Assembly (NCBI GenBank): GCA_913058145.1
Contig: CAJXQM010000002.1
Coordinates: 62,001-126,000, forward strand
Length of the DNA stretch: 64,000 nucleotides
Source: an uncultured Colwellia sp.
Lineage (GTDB): Bacteria > Pseudomonadota > Gammaproteobacteria > Enterobacterales > Alteromonadaceae
Direction of reading: 5' to 3'
Part shown: piece after piece, positions 61,623 through 64,000 of the stretch
Layout: each line of letters begins with the position of its first letter
Position numbering within the stretch: the first letter of the stretch is position 1
Position numbers and translations under genes: made by a program
Notes under the pieces: model-generated
The model's database searches: none
Told to the model about the DNA's origin: nothing
What the model saw: only the letters and a program-made list of their open reading frames with translations

Positions 61623-62669
61623 ATGACGACTAAAAATATAAACATAGCGTTACTGATTGATAGTAAAAATTATGGCGGCATAGAAACACATGTTGCTAAC
61701 CTTGCCAAAGGCCTTCATTCATCAGGTCATAGTGTACAAATTATTTTATTGAATAACTATGGTGAGCATCCTGTCTTTGAATCAGATGAATTTCTTCGTT
61801 CAATACTATTAAAATTAGACGGTGGTCTTACAACGCTCTTTACCTTATTAAAAGATTTGAACATTAATCTTGTGCACACTCATGGTTATAAAGCTGGAAT
61901 TATTGGCCGAATCACCTGCAAACTAGCGAAAAAAGCGGTTGTTTCTACCTTTCATTCGGGTGAAAAAGGCAATATTAAAATGAGGTTATATCGTTGGGCT
62001 GACCATATAACGGCTCATTCCTTCCCTTGCATCTGTGTGTCTGAAGAAATCAAAAAATCAGCTAATTTAACCGCAGAAGTCATTGAAAACTTTGTTGAGT
62101 TACCTAGAAAATTACCCACTAGCTTATTTAAAACAGCCGCGCCAGCAACACAAGTCGCGTTTGTCGGTCGATTAAGTTACGAAAAAGGGCCAGATGTATT
62201 TATTCGTCTAGCTAAGCAGTTACCACAATACGATTTTTCAATATACGGCAGTGGCCCTATGTTGGACGAAATCAACGCTACAGCAACGAGTAACGTGACA
62301 TTAGAGGGCCATGTTACGTCAATGAATCCGCACTGGTCAAAGATAAGTTTGTTATGTATTACAAGTCGAGAAGAAGGCTTACCACTTGTTGCGATTGAAG
62401 CACTCGTCAGAGGTATTCCCGTCATTAGTTTTGATATTGGGGGCATTGCATCAGTGGTAAAAAACAACTTAAATGGTTGGTTAATAACGCCCTATAACGA
62501 AATAGCCTTTATCGAGTCAATAAAACAGGGACAAATGTTATCGAGGGAACAACGAAGAAAAATGTCCTCATTTGCGTATTCACATATTAAAAATAACTTC
62601 TCCAGCAACGCTGTTATTCCTCAGATTTTTAATGTTTACCGTAAAGCATTGATAGGGTTATCATGTTAA
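61623..62669 (+). CDS. Glycosyltransferase family 4 protein
   Basis: YGGIETHVANLAKGLHSSGH; VAFVGRLSYEKGPDVFIRLAKQL; SREEGLPLVAIEALVRGIPVI; ATG 61623 preferred. Confidence 0.92.
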   Translation: MTTKNINIALLIDSKNYGGIETHVANLAKGLHSSGHSVQIILLNNYGEHPVFESDEFLRSILLKLDGGLTTLFTLLKDLNINLVHTHGYKAGIIGRITCKLAKKAVVSTFHSGEKGNIKMRLYRWADHITAHSFPCICVSEEIKKSANLTAEVIENFVELPRKLPTSLFKTAAPATQVAFVGRLSYEKGPDVFIRLAKQLPQYDFSIYGSGPMLDEINATATSNVTLEGHVTSMNPHWSKISLLCITSREEGLPLVAIEALVRGIPVISFDIGGIASVVKNNLNGWLITPYNEIAFIESIKQGQMLSREQRRKMSSFAYSHIKNNFSSNAVIPQIFNVYRKALIGLSC

Positions 62670-63976
62670 ATAGGAGAACTAAAAGTATATTAAACCAATC
62701 AGCATTATATGGCCTAAGTATTTTTCTGATGAAAGGTATTTCTTTAGTGATGCTGCCTGTTTATACCAGTTACTTAATGCCCTCAGAGTATGGTCGGCTA
62801 GAGATTTTAGTCGTCTTTGCTAATATAGTCTCGATAGTTTTAGCATTTGGTTTAGGAGCAGCACTATATCGGTTTGTCGGCTTAGCTGACAGCATTGAAG
62901 ATAAACAACAACGTGCAGCCGAATGTTTATTAGTGGCTGGTATCATTGCACTTTTGTCCTATACCATTTTCCATTTTTTTTCTAGAGATATACTGCCTTA
63001 TTTACCGGGAAATATCACAGAAAATGAACTCTATTTACTTGGTATATCACTGGCTGTCGGTGGTTTGATTGATATTCCATTAGCCTGGTTACGGATCACT
63101 GAACGAGCAGCATTATTTTTTGCTATTTCGATGTTCCAAGTACTGATACAAGTATCACTCACCTTTTATTGGTTAACCAATGGCTGGGGTATTAGCAGTA
63201 TTTTAGCGTCAGGTGCGGTGTCCTCAGTAATTGTTGCAATAATTTTATGCGTTATTCAATTTAAAGAAACTAAAATTAAATTTTCAATAAAACAGATTAA
63301 AAGTATCCTTACTTATGCAGGGCCCATTTTTATTAGTGGTGCTGCGGCATTTACCTTGTCAGGTATGGACCGGTGGTTACTCGCCGAACAGTTTGGTACC
63401 ACAGAAATTGCTTCGTATGCTATCGCAATTAAGTTCGCTTTAATCCCTACTCTACTTACCCAACCTTTTACACTATGGTGGCATCCTAAGCGATTTTCGG
63501 TACTTAAACAGCATGATGGTAAAAACATCAATGCACACTTTGCTGTGGTTGGTGCCATAATTTCAGTCATTATGTGTGGTGGCCTTGGTTTATTAGGACC
63601 GTTATTAATTCAGCATTTAACACCAATAGCTTATCATAATGCTATTGGTATCTTACCTTGGCTATTACTTTGTACCTTATTAAAGATGTTATCTGAGTTG
63701 TTTAACCTTGGCTGTTTTGTAGAAAAAAGTTCTCGGTTACAAATGAACCTCAATTTAGTGTCCTGCGGATTCGGTGCAGTTTTACTGGTTATTTTGGTGC
63801 CGCTATTTATGATAGAAGGTGCACTTACCGCGCTCATTTCTGCTAATGCTCTGCGCATGTGGCTTTTCTATTACTACAGTCAAAAAAAGGTCTATCTTCC
63901 CTACAAGTTTGGTTATTTATATTCGGCAATTAGCGCCGCTGTAATCGCCACCTGGTTTGGGCAAATGAGTGCATAA
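62663..63976 (+). CDS. Polysaccharide flippase (Wzx/MATE-like)
   Basis: Polytopic; MKGISLVMLPVYTSYLMPSEYGRLEILVVFANI. Confidence 0.88.
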   Translation: MLNRRTKSILNQSALYGLSIFLMKGISLVMLPVYTSYLMPSEYGRLEILVVFANIVSIVLAFGLGAALYRFVGLADSIEDKQQRAAECLLVAGIIALLSYTIFHFFSRDILPYLPGNITENELYLLGISLAVGGLIDIPLAWLRITERAALFFAISMFQVLIQVSLTFYWLTNGWGISSILASGAVSSVIVAIILCVIQFKETKIKFSIKQIKSILTYAGPIFISGAAAFTLSGMDRWLLAEQFGTTEIASYAIAIKFALIPTLLTQPFTLWWHPKRFSVLKQHDGKNINAHFAVVGAIISVIMCGGLGLLGPLLIQHLTPIAYHNAIGILPWLLLCTLLKMLSELFNLGCFVEKSSRLQMNLNLVSCGFGAVLLVILVPLFMIEGALTALISANALRMWLFYYYSQKKVYLPYKFGYLYSAISAAVIATWFGQMSA

Positions 63977-64000
63977 AGGCTTATCATATACGATCGCACA

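Overview
This 64 kb, AT-rich chromosomal window looks like a marine gammaproteobacterium (Colwellia/Alteromonadales-like, inferred from protein style only). No rRNA, tRNA, CRISPR array or intact mobile element was recognised. Left part: YfaZ-like outer-membrane protein, PAS protein, cytochrome b561, heavy-metal RND efflux (CzcA type plus adaptor and DUF3240), two glutathione transferases next to a TetR regulator, a J-domain protein followed by three uncharacterised acidic proteins, enoyl-CoA hydratase/CoA-binding pair, P-type H+-ATPase with an Fnr-like regulator, and rimO. Middle: cytochrome bd operon (cydA, cydB, a cydX-like small ORF missing from the ORF track, cydD, cydC) divergent from a sigma-54 activator, then DUF3365, polysaccharide pyruvyl transferase, UbiA, methyltransferases and an orphan PhoR-like kinase. 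Right part (about 42-64 kb): an exopolysaccharide locus whose STAS / OmpA lipoprotein / SLBB export / BY-kinase-like order resembles Vibrio fischeri sypABCD, with Wzz, glycosyltransferases, sugar transferase, O-antigen ligase and flippase. It is linked to a sigma-54 response regulator, a receiver protein, an H-NOX nitric-oxide sensor and a histidine kinase. Main points: (1) the H-NOX/HK/RR/sigma-54 module beside a syp-like EPS locus with several sigma-54-like promoters; (2) an apparent in-frame GT4::GT2 fusion; (3) a 78-bp ungapped imperfect direct repeat flanking the pyruvyl transferase gene; (4) a probable sigma-54 circuit for cytochrome bd; (5) several decayed gene relics; (6) an unassigned J-domain gene cluster. 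All motif, homology and identity statements were made by eye and need computational confirmation.
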